DNA of 64,000 nucleotides from the NCBI RefSeq assembly GCF_030012525.1, contig NZ_CP124855.1, positions 992,001 to 1,056,000 on the forward strand. The letters are read 5' to 3'. Under the pieces are notes generated by a model. That model had not been told where the DNA came from. It saw only the letters and a program-made list of their open reading frames with translations, and made no database searches. This document shows, one piece after another, positions 15,185 to 24,258 of this stretch. The stretch's first letter is position 1. Every line of letters starts with the position of its first letter. The stretch is from Chryseobacterium gotjawalense. Its GTDB lineage: Bacteria; Bacteroidota; Bacteroidia; Flavobacteriales; Weeksellaceae. A program made the translations under genes and the position numbers.

Positions 15185-15289
15185 TTGGTAGATTGTATTT
15201 TTTGTCTTATTTTTGCAGCCTGTTAATCAACCTCTGACGAAAGGCGTGAACGTTGTTTAGCTTGACAAAAAATATTTTTTATAAAAAAA
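15185..15289 (+). promoter_or_regulatory. rplS promoter and structured leader
   Basis: TTG (15185-15187), a 20-nt spacer and TATTTTTG (15208-15215) form the promoter. The transcript would carry a leader of about 70 nt. Within it, TAATCAAC (15224-15231) can pair with GTTGTTTA (about 15252-15259) except for one mismatch, enclosing CTCTGACGAAAGGCGTGAAC. Ribosomal protein leaders of this kind often bind the encoded protein. Autoregulation by L19 is an inference. Confidence 0.5.
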
Positions 15290-15643
15290 ATGGATTTATT
15301 ACAGTACGTACAAGACAAGTACATTGCAAAAAAAGAATTTCCTAAATTCAAAGCCGGTGATACCATCACTGTGTATTACGAAATTAGAGAGGGTGCTAAA
15401 ACCAGAACCCAGTTCTTTAAAGGAGTGGTTTTGCAGATCAGAGGAACAGGAGGTACCAAAACCTTTACCATCAGAAAAATGAGTGGTGATGTTGGAGTAC
15501 AGAGAGTTTTCCCTATGAACATGCCAGCTTTGCAAAAAATTGAAATCGACAGAAGAGGTAAAGTAAGAAGAGCTAGAATTTTCTACTTCAAAAACCTTAG
15601 AGGTAAAAAAGCGAGAATTAAAGACGCTGCTTACAAAAAGTAA
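15290..15643 (+). CDS. rplS: 50S ribosomal protein L19
   Basis: A 117-residue ribosomal protein found at the 30S-50S interface. The signature blocks are visible: FPKFKAGDTITVYYEIREGAKTRTQFFKGVVL (residues 18-49), the GTGGTKTFTIRKMSGDVGVQRVFP core, and the C-terminal RRGKVRRARIFYFKNLRGKKARIKD. It is transcribed alone, with its own promoter and terminator. It is not in the rpsP-rimM-trmD-rplS order seen in Proteobacteria and Firmicutes. Confidence 0.97.
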   Translation: MDLLQYVQDKYIAKKEFPKFKAGDTITVYYEIREGAKTRTQFFKGVVLQIRGTGGTKTFTIRKMSGDVGVQRVFPMNMPALQKIEIDRRGKVRRARIFYFKNLRGKKARIKDAAYKK

Positions 15644-15660
15644 TTCAGTTTACGATATTA

Positions 15661-15694
15661 GAAAAACCCATCAATTTATTTTGATGGGTTTTTT
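15661..15694 (+). terminator. Terminator of rplS
   Basis: AAAACCCATCA and TGATGGGTTTT pair around a short AT loop and are followed by a T-run. Confidence 0.85.
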
Positions 15695-15872
15695 ATTGCT
15701 GTAAAGCCAAGATAAACGCTTCTCTTATCTTCCAGAAATTGTCTAAACGCTATGGAATGACAGGCTTTTTTTGTAGATAATTTTTGAGGAAATCCTGGTG
15801 AAATTAAATATTACCTCCATAAAAAAAAAACGCTTTGAGTTAACAAGACGGTTTCGAATTATCATTAATAAT

Positions 15873-18497
15873 TTATTTTTTAATCATTAATTTAGAAGAG
15901 TAATTCACCCCTAATCCTTCCACTTTTACCACATAAACTCCATTTGGAAGCGCTTGTGTATACACTGCATCACTAGATGTAATTTTCTGACTGGACACTA
16001 ATTTTCCTGAAGCGTCATAGATCTGAACGTTTACTTTACCTAAAACATTGGCAGCAGCTCTGATAAAGAATTCGTCTTTGGCCGGGTTCGGATATATGCT
16101 CATTTCTTTATTTGCTGAGACATTGCTTGTTGCCAAATTCTTACATTCTGCCGGAATTTCGAAATTTTCTACCTGATCTGTTATAATTAGTTTGGATCCT
16201 GCAGAAGCGTTTACTCCTAAACCTCTTTTGGCAAATACTTCCCAGATCATACATTTATCTTCGCCCCCTGTTGTGGCAAGTTCTGCTTTTAAAATAGCAT
16301 CTCTTCCGTCGATAAAAGTTGGGTTGCAGGCCTGTAATTTCAAACCATCAGCAACAAGTTGTAGTGCTCTTGTACTACCGTTGGTTTTATTTGCCATTAC
16401 ATCAGAAGAATACCCGTATTTTTCTACATATTTCCAATGGAGATCCCACAGCATGGTCGCCCATACAAATCCGATTGAGTGAACAGTAGGTGACGTATTA
16501 GTTCCCATAGAGTTTGTTGCTCTGTACGTGTAATTATTAACTGCAAAATCGGTAGAATACCTCACTGGCCGAATTCCAACACCCGATATTGATTCCGACG
16601 ATGCAAAAGTTCCCATACCTCTCGCTACATCCTTTGTAGCCCCAGGTTGATTGGTTAACATTAAAGCAAAAAAATCAGACCAACCTTCACCCATTTGTTC
16701 TCTAGAACCAGCACTTGGGTTTTCTGAATCATAAGCGACAAGACAAGAATAGCCATTTCCTGTTAATCTATTAGAAATTCCATGGCCATATTCATGAATA
16801 ACAATTCCGTTGTCAAAACTTCCATCTCTTGTTTTTTGGGTCGATGCATCATACTTCAAAGTAATATTCACATTTTTTGTGGCTAATAAATTCTTAATAT
16901 AAAGACCCTCATCATTTTCAATTAAAACTGATGGAATTTTAATAGTAGAATCGGTTCCACCCATTCCTGATGTTGGCTGAGAGTCCGGTAAGTTATAAAT
17001 AATTGCTGCAGTTGCACCGGCATCTTGAGCAATTTTCACCTTCACGGTAAATCCACAAGTCCCTCTTTCTATCAAACCAATTTTACCCGTTAGTGATCCT
17101 GCAGGAAGGGCTGTACACCCATCAGCAACTGAGGCTATTTTCACATCACCGGTTACACCGGTAACAGTTAAAGTGGGTCCAAAAGTAGTTGACACTACAT
17201 TGGGTACCACTCTACCGATGGCTTCTGAAGGCGTGTTATAAAAAACCCTCTCTACAATGGCACCATCGAAAAGATACATCTGCATTCGCGGTCTACTTCC
17301 ATCAGAGGGTGTGTAAAAATTAGCGTTATTTCGACCGCCTCCGTCTTGCGCTTCCGCTTGAACATAATCATTCTGCTGACCACCTTTTCCAAAGTTATAG
17401 GCCTGAAAATTTCTGGCTGTTTCAGTAAAACCTAAACGATAGAAAATATCATGAACTTTATTATTGATGTAAAATAAATTGGTAATTGAGGCATTTAAAT
17501 TAAATGTCGCATTATCTGCCATAATAGGAAAATCGAAAACTCTTGAAGTTCCTCCATCTGCAAATTCCCCTTCCACATTTTTGTTGTTTCTATCTTCATA
17601 AGCGAAAACATTATTGCCTTTGGTGGTTGTAAAAGATCCCGGAGCGATATTACCACCTACGGTATGCCAGCCATCCGGTGAAGCATCTGCAAACCAAGGA
17701 TTGATTACCAGAGTACGATCGCCATGGTTAGGACTTTCTAAAGGAAAAGCATACACCCGGTAACTTGCATTTAAAGGAGCGAATGCTGTGGGACCTGTAA
17801 GCGCACATTCTATATTTTCACTAGAACCAAAATCTTTGGTAAAGCCTTCCGGAAGATGTCCCGTATAATCATGGTTATATGCATCATGCGTAAACTGACA
17901 TGAAACAGTTAAATTACTTTTACTTAAAATCTCACCACTTGAAGAGTCCGCAAGAATCAACCAATAATTTGACGTTCCTTTTTCTTCAAAGACAAATTCA
18001 TAGCACAATTTCAAATCACTGTTCTCGGTTTGAAAATAGATCAATCTGTTTCTTACTGTCGAAACTCCATCTTTCTCTGAATCATTAATCCCAATAAGCT
18101 GGTATTGAGTTGCATTTTTCAACCCTATCGCTTGTGCAGCATTTGCAAAAATAGAACTGGTAGAAGAGGCTGAGGCAGGCTTTGCGATACTTGTATAGTT
18201 TTTAGCAAAACTATCGTCATAATAGGTAATCTTTTTATCTTTAATTAAAGCGGTACCGATTGCGTTATAAATGGGGATTCCATTATAAGACTGTTGGATT
18301 TTCACCACATCGCCTTTCATTGAGGTAGAAAAATCTTCATTAATGATCTCGAAGTTCTTTAAATCAGCTTTCATGAAATTATTCTGTGCAGAAATATAAC
18401 TCTGAATAATCGTTTTAAAATCCTGCGAATTCGCGTTCCCAAAAGAGAACAGAAAGCATACGGCCGCAATTTTCAAAGGTAAATTTCTATTTTTCAT
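15873..18497 (-). CDS. Secreted M36 (fungalysin-type) metalloprotease with T9SS sorting domain
   Basis: An 874-residue protein. A signal peptide (1-24) is followed by an FTP-type propeptide (about 25-190) that keeps the enzyme inactive. The peptidase domain has the zinc motif HEYGH at 568-572 and the third ligand Glu604 in EQMGEGWSDF, which is the M36 pattern. A protease-associated (PA) domain is inserted at about 440-555, recognised by GKIGLIERGTCGFTVKVKIAQDAGA and IPSVLIENDEG. The C-terminus from about 800 (IYPNPAKDEFF... to KLMIKK) is a type A T9SS sorting domain, so the protein crosses the outer membrane and is released or surface-bound. It probably digests extracellular protein for nutrition. 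Confidence 0.93.
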   Translation of the reverse strand: MKNRNLPLKIAAVCFLFSFGNANSQDFKTIIQSYISAQNNFMKADLKNFEIINEDFSTSMKGDVVKIQQSYNGIPIYNAIGTALIKDKKITYYDDSFAKNYTSIAKPASASSTSSIFANAAQAIGLKNATQYQLIGINDSEKDGVSTVRNRLIYFQTENSDLKLCYEFVFEEKGTSNYWLILADSSSGEILSKSNLTVSCQFTHDAYNHDYTGHLPEGFTKDFGSSENIECALTGPTAFAPLNASYRVYAFPLESPNHGDRTLVINPWFADASPDGWHTVGGNIAPGSFTTTKGNNVFAYEDRNNKNVEGEFADGGTSRVFDFPIMADNATFNLNASITNLFYINNKVHDIFYRLGFTETARNFQAYNFGKGGQQNDYVQAEAQDGGGRNNANFYTPSDGSRPRMQMYLFDGAIVERVFYNTPSEAIGRVVPNVVSTTFGPTLTVTGVTGDVKIASVADGCTALPAGSLTGKIGLIERGTCGFTVKVKIAQDAGATAAIIYNLPDSQPTSGMGGTDSTIKIPSVLIENDEGLYIKNLLATKNVNITLKYDASTQKTRDGSFDNGIVIHEYGHGISNRLTGNGYSCLVAYDSENPSAGSREQMGEGWSDFFALMLTNQPGATKDVARGMGTFASSESISGVGIRPVRYSTDFAVNNYTYRATNSMGTNTSPTVHSIGFVWATMLWDLHWKYVEKYGYSSDVMANKTNGSTRALQLVADGLKLQACNPTFIDGRDAILKAELATTGGEDKCMIWEVFAKRGLGVNASAGSKLIITDQVENFEIPAECKNLATSNVSANKEMSIYPNPAKDEFFIRAAANVLGKVNVQIYDASGKLVSSQKITSSDAVYTQALPNGVYVVKVEGLGVNYSSKLMIKK

Positions 18498-18753
18498 ATA
18501 TATTATTTATTTGTCGCCGAATTTATAAAAAAAATAGACATATTTTGAATTTTTACCACAAAAACACCAATAACGTTCACATTTAATTTTAAACAGGCAT
18601 GCAGGCTCCTGTGGATCAGATACTAATTCGCGGCTGTAAATATAGATTTTCATCGATTTTAGCACCTTACAGGACAAATTCAGTAAAAACTCACACATAA
18701 CCTAAGAAATAATTCTGCGAAAAATGAGATCAGTAAGAGTATGAATATATTTC
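18498..18753. other. Intergenic region between rpsA end and the protease gene
   Basis: It holds the protease's upstream region. I see no gene and no clear regulatory repeat apart from the rpsA terminator at its right end. Confidence 0.4.
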
Positions 18754-18787
18754 CAAAAAAAAATGAGCTGTCTTTCGACAGCTCAAA
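18754..18787 (-). terminator. Terminator of rpsA
   Basis: A perfect hairpin pairs TGAGCTGTC (18764-18772) with GACAGCTCA (18777-18785) around TTTC. The A-run at 18755-18763 gives the U tract on the minus strand. Confidence 0.9.
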
Positions 18788-18810
18788 TTCTATAGTTTGA
18801 AAATTAAGGC

Positions 18811-20610
18811 TTATTTACCTTCCATTTTCTTTTTCAATTCTGCTAAAACATCTAAATCACCTAAGGTTGATTTTTCTTCGTTGTTTGAAGAACCTGTTGA
18901 TTTGTTAGATGAAGTATTAGATGATGCTTCTCTTACATTTTTCTTTTCTTCGTCTCTGAAGATTCCTGTATGAGAAACCACTACTCTTTTGAATTCTTTG
19001 TTGAATTCGATCACTTTGAAATCAGCGCTTTCTCCTTTCTTGATTTTAGATCCGTCTTCCTTCTCTAATAATCTTGATGGACAGAATGCCTCAACTTCCA
19101 GATCTTCGAACTGAACCTGAGCTCCTTTGTCGAAAACTTCAGTTGCTGTTCCTGCGTGTACAGTTCCTTCAGCATATTTAGTTTCAAATTTATCCCAAGG
19201 ATTTTCCTGTAGTTGTTTGTGACCTAAAGATAATCTTCTCGCTGCTGTATCTAATTCCAGAACTACAACTTTCAATTGATCTCCAACTGCACAGAATTCT
19301 GATGGATGCTTGATTTTTTTAGTCCAAGAAAGATCAGAAATATAGATTAGTCCGTCGATACCTTCTTCCAGTTCTACGAATACACCGAAGTTAGTAAAGT
19401 TTCTTACTGTTCCTGTGTGCTCTGAACCTACTGGATATTTAGCTTCGATATTGGACCATGGGTCTTGGCTTAATTGCTTCATACCCAAAGAGATTTTTCT
19501 GTCTTCTCTGTCTAAAGTTAAAACTTCTGCTTCAACTACATCTCCTACTTTTACGAAATCACCAGCACTTCTTAAGTGTGTTGACCAAGACATTTCTGAA
19601 ACGTGAATTAAACCTTCAACACCTGGAGCAACTTCTACGAATGCACCGTAATCAGCAAGTACTACTACTTTACCTTTCACTTTGTCTCCAACTTTCAAGT
19701 CAGCAGAAAGAGCATCCCAAGGATGAGCTTCTAATTGCTTCATACCTAATTGGATTCTTGTTTTCTCGTCATCAAAATCAAGGATTACCACTTTCACAGT
19801 CTGCCCGTCTTCCAGGATTTCTGATGGGTGATTAACTCTGCTCCAAGAAAGATCTGTAATGTGGATTAATCCATCTACACCTCCTAAGTCAACGAATACA
19901 CCGTAAGAAGTAATATTCTTAACAGTACCTTCTAATACCTGACCTTTTTCTAACTGAGCGATGATCTCTTTTTTCTGACCTTCGATATCTGCTTCGATTA
20001 ACGCTTTGTGAGATACGACAACGTTTTTAAATTCCGGGTTGATTTTCACAACTTTGAATTCCATTGTTTTACCTACGAACTGATCGTAATCTTTAATTGG
20101 TTTCACGTCGATTTGAGAACCTGGTAAGAATGCTTCAATACCATGTACATCTACGATCATACCTCCTTTCGTTCTTGATTTTACAAAACCGTTTACGATT
20201 TCTCCAGTTTCGTGAAGTTCGTTAACTCTATCCCAAGCTTTCAAGATTCTAGCTTTTCTGTGAGATAATTGTAATTGACCTGATTTATCTTCTCTTCTGT
20301 CAACCATTACTTCAACCTCATCACCTGCTTTAAGCGCTGGGTTGTAACGGAATTCGTTTAAAGAGATTACTCCTTCAGATTTGAAGTTGATGTCAACAAT
20401 CGCTTCTTTATCCGTAAGTCTTACAACTTTACCAATAAGTACGTCGTTGTCCTGAAGATTGTTAAGAGATCCGTTATAGATTTCTTCTAGATCACTTTTC
20501 TCTTGTCTGGATTCTGCATCTAGACCTGATTCAAATGAATCCCAATCAAACTGTTCTGGAGCTACGTTTTGGTTCAAAAGAACCTCTGCTTTGTCTGTCG
20601 TTTCTGACAT
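18811..20610 (-). CDS. rpsA: 30S ribosomal protein S1
   Basis: A 599-residue protein with repeated S1 (OB-fold) RNA-binding domains. Typical repeats are visible as GxVxxxxxxGxFVxL: GTVKNITSYGVFVDLGGVDGLIHITDLSW, GKVVVLADYGAFVEVAPGVEGLIHVSEMSW and GTVRNFTNFGVFVELEEGIDGLIYISDLSW, with more diverged ones before and after. It recruits mRNA to the small subunit. Because Bacteroidota messages mostly lack Shine-Dalgarno sequences, S1 matters especially here. The C-terminal tail (Ser/Asn-rich, then LGDLDVLAELKKKMEGK) is typical of Flavobacteriia. Transcription is from the promoter at 20731-20738, giving a leader of over 100 nt that contains a CCAC-TTTTT-GTGG hairpin. Confidence 0.96.
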   Translation of the reverse strand: MSETTDKAEVLLNQNVAPEQFDWDSFESGLDAESRQEKSDLEEIYNGSLNNLQDNDVLIGKVVRLTDKEAIVDINFKSEGVISLNEFRYNPALKAGDEVEVMVDRREDKSGQLQLSHRKARILKAWDRVNELHETGEIVNGFVKSRTKGGMIVDVHGIEAFLPGSQIDVKPIKDYDQFVGKTMEFKVVKINPEFKNVVVSHKALIEADIEGQKKEIIAQLEKGQVLEGTVKNITSYGVFVDLGGVDGLIHITDLSWSRVNHPSEILEDGQTVKVVILDFDDEKTRIQLGMKQLEAHPWDALSADLKVGDKVKGKVVVLADYGAFVEVAPGVEGLIHVSEMSWSTHLRSAGDFVKVGDVVEAEVLTLDREDRKISLGMKQLSQDPWSNIEAKYPVGSEHTGTVRNFTNFGVFVELEEGIDGLIYISDLSWTKKIKHPSEFCAVGDQLKVVVLELDTAARRLSLGHKQLQENPWDKFETKYAEGTVHAGTATEVFDKGAQVQFEDLEVEAFCPSRLLEKEDGSKIKKGESADFKVIEFNKEFKRVVVSHTGIFRDEEKKNVREASSNTSSNKSTGSSNNEEKSTLGDLDVLAELKKKMEGK

Positions 20611-20730
20611 AATTAAATAATTTGTATTCTCTATCTTTCAATATCTGGCTTACTGTGGTTGTTTGAAAAATACAGAAGATGTTAGTTGTTAATGTTTTAC
20701 CTTAGCCAAATGCTTCCACAAAAAGTGGTG

Positions 20731-20738
20731 CAAAATTA
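20731..20738 (-). promoter_or_regulatory. rpsA -7 promoter element
   Basis: On the minus strand this reads TAATTTTG, matching TAnnTTTG. No good -33 box is seen. The long leader that follows (about 115 nt) could allow autoregulation by S1, which is an inference. Confidence 0.5.
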
Positions 20739-20823
20739 CGCTATTATTTTACAATACCTATTATTAATAATGAAATTTATGATGATTTTATGATAAAAAA
20801 AGACTTTAATAAATGCATTCTCT

Positions 20824-20831
20824 TACCTTTG
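20824..20831 (+). promoter_or_regulatory. Helicase gene -7 element, near-leaderless
   Basis: TACCTTTG matches the -7 consensus and ends only 4 nt before the ATG at 20836. The transcript probably starts at or just before the start codon. Confidence 0.5.
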
Positions 20832-20835
20832 CAAA

Positions 20836-22143
20836 ATGGAATTAAAGACAATCTATCAAAACCTGCAGATTCAGGATCTGAATCAAATGCAGAAAACTAC
20901 TTATAAAGCTTCAGAAAACCACAAAGACGTTATTCTTCTTTCGCCCACAGGATCAGGGAAAACACTGGGTTTTCTATTTCCGATCCTAAGAAATTTAAAG
21001 AAAAACACCACCGGAATTCAGGCGATTATTTTAGTGCCGTCCCGGGAATTAGCGCTACAGATTGAGCAGGTTTTCAAAAGCATGGGCACTGATTACAAAG
21101 TTACGGTTTGCTACGGCGGTCATGATAAAAAAATAGAAGTCAACAATTTAATTGAAGCTCCTGCAGTATTAATAGGAACTCCAGGGAGAATCGCGTACCA
21201 TCTGAAAAATAACAATTTCGACCCTTCAACCATCGAAACAATGGTTTTAGATGAATTTGACAAATCACTGGAATTTGGTTTTCATGATGACATGAGTTTC
21301 ATTATCAATGAAATGCCGAATCTTTCGCAAAGAATATTGACTTCTGCCACCGCAATGCCGGAAATTCCGGAATTCACCGGAATCGATCGTCCTGAAAAAG
21401 TTGATTTTCTGAAAGTATTAGAAATAAAACCAGATTTTCAACTGCGGAAAGTAATAACTACTTCAGAAGAAAAGTTAGAAACGCTATTTACTTTACTGTG
21501 TAAAATCGGAAATAAAAGAACCCTCATCTTTTGCAATCACCGGGACGCGGTCGACCGTATTTCGGAATTATTAAAGGAAAAAGGAATTTCTAGAGAAACT
21601 TTTCACGGCGGAATGGAACAGGACGAAAGAGAACGTGCTTTACTCAAATTCAAAAATGATTCCTCCCGGATTTTAATTACAACAGATTTAGCTTCCAGAG
21701 GTTTAGATATTCCTGAAGTAGAGTCGATTGTCCATTATCAATTACCTCCAAAAGAAGACGCGTTCGTTCACAGAAACGGAAGGACTGCCAGAATGAATGC
21801 AAAAGGTTTTGTCTATTTAATAATGACTGAGGATGAAAATTTCCCTTTCATTAAAAAAAATACGCCCGAAGAAATTCTTACCCAGGATTATAAAATGCCG
21901 GCCAGAACACCTTTTCTCACCATTTATATCAGCGCTGGAAAAAAAGACAAAGTGAATAAAGTGGACATCGTAGGTTTTTTAATTAAAAAAGGAGAACTGC
22001 AAAAAGAGGATATTGGACTGATTGAAGTAAAAGACACCACTTCTTATGTCGCGGTAAACCGGCAAAAAGTGGTTGCTTTGCTTAAAAAATTAGAAAACCA
22101 AAGACTGAAAAATAAAAAACTTAAAATCGAAATTGCTTACTAA
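20836..22143 (+). CDS. DEAD-box-type RNA helicase with DEFD motif
   Basis: A 435-residue ATP-dependent RNA helicase. Motif I is SPTGSGKT (36-43), Ia PSRELALQ (68-75), Ib TPGRIA (115-120), II DEFD (139-142), III SAT (170-172), V TDLASRGLD and VI HRNGRTAR. Motif II has Phe in place of Ala (DEFD rather than DEAD). This occurs in a group of Bacteroidota helicases and keeps both acidic residues. The C-terminal about 80 residues (TPFLTIYISAGKKDKVNKVDIVGFLIKKGEL..) resemble the DbpA RNA-binding domain, suggesting a role in 50S ribosome assembly. That is inference from the domain. Confidence 0.9.
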   Translation: MELKTIYQNLQIQDLNQMQKTTYKASENHKDVILLSPTGSGKTLGFLFPILRNLKKNTTGIQAIILVPSRELALQIEQVFKSMGTDYKVTVCYGGHDKKIEVNNLIEAPAVLIGTPGRIAYHLKNNNFDPSTIETMVLDEFDKSLEFGFHDDMSFIINEMPNLSQRILTSATAMPEIPEFTGIDRPEKVDFLKVLEIKPDFQLRKVITTSEEKLETLFTLLCKIGNKRTLIFCNHRDAVDRISELLKEKGISRETFHGGMEQDERERALLKFKNDSSRILITTDLASRGLDIPEVESIVHYQLPPKEDAFVHRNGRTARMNAKGFVYLIMTEDENFPFIKKNTPEEILTQDYKMPARTPFLTIYISAGKKDKVNKVDIVGFLIKKGELQKEDIGLIEVKDTTSYVAVNRQKVVALLKKLENQRLKNKKLKIEIAY

Positions 22144-22147
22144 AAGA

Positions 22148-22245
22148 GCCACGAATACACGAATTTTCAGCCAATTGGATGACAATAAAAAATACTCACC
22201 TGATTTCTAAAAAATCTATAAATTTTTTATTCGTGTATTTGCGGC
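22148..22245. repeat. About 98-bp element with terminal inverted repeats
   Basis: GCCACGAATACACGAAT (22148-22164) and ATTCGTGTATTTGCGGC (22229-22245) are complementary at 15 of 17 positions. Together with the hairpin at 38035-38081 this is a CACGAAT palindrome family in intergenic DNA. It lies just after the helicase gene and may act as its terminator. Confidence 0.55.
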
Positions 22246-22347
22246 AAAAATGACCGACAAAAAAATAAGTTTGCCCTGAACATGAGCACATATTCTATTT
22301 ATAAAGTCTTAATTTTTATGTAATTTTGTTTTTTCACCTGTTTTCAA

Positions 22348-22689
22348 ATGAAAGTTAATTTACCAGATAAGCTCTATTACTCTATTGGCGAAGTTTCCAA
22401 AGCTTTTGATGTCAATGCTTCGCTGATTCGTTATTGGGAGCAGGAGTTCCCTATCATAAAGCCCAAGAAAAACAAAAAAGGAAACCGATATTTCACACCT
22501 GAGGACATTAAAAATCTGAAAATAATCTATCATTTGGTTAAAGAAAAAGGCTATACGCTCGACGGTGCCAGAATCGCTTTAACGACCAATTCTAAAATCT
22601 CTGAAACCGTCTCTATGATCGACCGGTTACAGTTTGTAAAAGCTGAATTACAAAAATTAAAAGAATCACTCGTTGAAAGACCCGAATAA
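22348..22689 (+). CDS. MerR-family transcriptional regulator
   Basis: A 113-residue DNA-binding protein. The winged helix-turn-helix is at residues 9-75: YYSIGEVSKAFDVNASLIRYWEQEFPIIKPKKNKKGNRYFTPEDIKNLKIIYHLVKEKGYTLDGAR. This is the MerR pattern and includes the typical RYWE. The short C-terminal region (about 35 residues) forms a dimerisation helix only, with no effector-binding domain and no metal-binding cysteines. The signal it responds to is unknown. A TAATTTTG box lies at 22321-22328. The gene is followed 86 bp later by the helix-hairpin-helix protein on the same strand. Confidence 0.9.
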   Translation: MKVNLPDKLYYSIGEVSKAFDVNASLIRYWEQEFPIIKPKKNKKGNRYFTPEDIKNLKIIYHLVKEKGYTLDGARIALTTNSKISETVSMIDRLQFVKAELQKLKESLVERPE

Positions 22690-22775
22690 AACTAGTCATT
22701 TCCGTATTTAAAAAACAGGTGTTTTTCACTATTCCATGATTTTTTTTCCTAATAGCTTTACGGAAAATTACTACC

Positions 22776-24212
22776 ATGAGATTCTCCGTACCACTTTCAG
22801 CAGCAAAAAATTATTTTCTGGGGTTCGCAATAGCCGGTATTTTTTTGGGATCTGGCCTGTACTTTTACAATACCGAAAAAACTGAGGAAAAGGCCCCACT
22901 TACTTTTTTAGAGAGTTTAGAAACAGAAAACCTCACGACTAAAAAAGTCAGTTTAAGCAAATTTAATCCGAATGAGCTCGATGAAGAGCAATGGATGAAA
23001 TTGGGATTCTCTGAACGGCAGGTAGCCACGATCCTTAAGTATAAATCTGTAGTTGGCGGAAGCTTTAATTCAAAGGAACAGTTCAGCAAGTGCTATGCAA
23101 TTTCAGAAGAAAAATATAGGGAATTAGAACCCTATTTGATTCTTCCCGATAATACAGAAAAATCGAATTCCCACCAAAGGTATGCCGGCAGTTATAACCC
23201 CGGGAGAACTTATTACAGTTATACCACTTCACCTAAGAAAGGTTTATCTATTCCTGGAAAATTCAATCCTGACTCTTACAATATTACCGATTTCATTAAT
23301 TTAGGTTTTACAGAAAAGCAAGCCATTTCTATTTTGAAATATAAAAATTATCTGGGTGGAAGTTTTATCAGCAAAGAAAAATTTAAAGAATGCTATATCA
23401 TTAGTGAAGAAAATTACCGAAAACTAGCACCTTATATACTTCTGCCGGAAACCAGTTCTGAAAACAGGTTTGAAAAAAAATCCTTTTCAAACCAGTCTTC
23501 CTCTCCTGAAAAACCAGCAGTTATCTATTCCCAATTTGACCCTAACACGACCAATCTTGAAGGCTGGAAAAATCTGGGTTTTTCTGAAAAACAAGCGCAG
23601 GTAATCATTAATTATAGAGACAAAAATTTGAAAGGAAGTTTTAAATCATTAGAAGACATTGCCCGTTGCTTTGTAATTTCCGCGGAGAAATTTGAACAAA
23701 TAAAACCGTATATCATTTTAAATTCCGAAAATCTAAATAATAAAAATTTACCACATCCCCCTGCTAATATAAACAGTCCTCCTCCTTATCAAAATGCCAA
23801 AACGACCAATAGTGACGAAACAAAAACTGATTTTACGAAAACAGATCTGAACAAAATCACGTTCAAACAATTAAGAGAGTTTGGCTTTGATGAGAAAAGT
23901 GCTGCAAGCTATATAGGATTTCGGAATAAATTAGGAGGATTCGTTTCTGCCAGACAGATTGTAGACACCTACAATATCGACAGAGATCTCGCTGAAAAGC
24001 TAATAGCAACCGCACCTTTATCTACAGATAATATTCCAAAATACGCTTTGATGGACGCCCCGGAATCCTGGTTGAAAAGCCATCCGTACTTTAAATACTA
24101 TGCTGATAAAATCATCTACTATAGAATCAGCTATTCGGATGAGAAAAAATTTTTCAGAACAATGAACATCAAACCAGAAGCCGAACAGAATATGAGATTA
24201 TACCTCAAATAA
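22776..24212 (+). CDS. Membrane-anchored protein with four helix-hairpin-helix repeats
   Basis: A 478-residue protein with one N-terminal membrane helix (about 12-30) followed by four related ComEA-like repeats. Each runs as FNPNxLxxxxWxxLGFSExQxxxILxYKxxxGGxFxSxExFxxCYxISEExYxxLxPYIxL. They start near residues 62, 164, 251 and 360 and are joined by Ser/Pro/Asn-rich linkers. Helix-hairpin-helix domains bind DNA non-specifically. ComEA in competent bacteria takes up DNA in the periplasm. Four copies in one anchored protein is more than the one in ComEA. Function is unproven; an envelope DNA- or protein-binding role is the best guess. A terminator hairpin follows. Confidence 0.8.
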   Translation: MRFSVPLSAAKNYFLGFAIAGIFLGSGLYFYNTEKTEEKAPLTFLESLETENLTTKKVSLSKFNPNELDEEQWMKLGFSERQVATILKYKSVVGGSFNSKEQFSKCYAISEEKYRELEPYLILPDNTEKSNSHQRYAGSYNPGRTYYSYTTSPKKGLSIPGKFNPDSYNITDFINLGFTEKQAISILKYKNYLGGSFISKEKFKECYIISEENYRKLAPYILLPETSSENRFEKKSFSNQSSSPEKPAVIYSQFDPNTTNLEGWKNLGFSEKQAQVIINYRDKNLKGSFKSLEDIARCFVISAEKFEQIKPYIILNSENLNNKNLPHPPANINSPPPYQNAKTTNSDETKTDFTKTDLNKITFKQLREFGFDEKSAASYIGFRNKLGGFVSARQIVDTYNIDRDLAEKLIATAPLSTDNIPKYALMDAPESWLKSHPYFKYYADKIIYYRISYSDEKKFFRTMNIKPEAEQNMRLYLK

Positions 24213-24242
24213 AAAATCAGCTTCCGGGGAAACTGATTTTTA
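24211..24242 (+). terminator. Terminator of the helix-hairpin-helix gene
   Basis: AAAATCAG (24213-24220) pairs with CTGATTTT (24233-24240), followed by T. It overlaps the stop codon region. Confidence 0.7.
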
Positions 24243-24258
24243 CAAAATACCGTCATCA

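Larger units (their letters stand above)
14806..15289. other. Intergenic region between scoA and rplS
   Basis: No gene is supported. From left to right it contains the presumed scoA upstream region, repeat copy B (14998-15140), and the rplS promoter and leader (15185-15289). Open frames here are shadows produced by the repeat. Confidence 0.5.

Noticed and set aside
14964-15191. Open frames over repeat copy B, and a minus-strand frame at 35771-36112 over copy C
   Set aside because: They are produced by the GC-rich repeat; no start context, no family match and the same repeat appears elsewhere without the frame.
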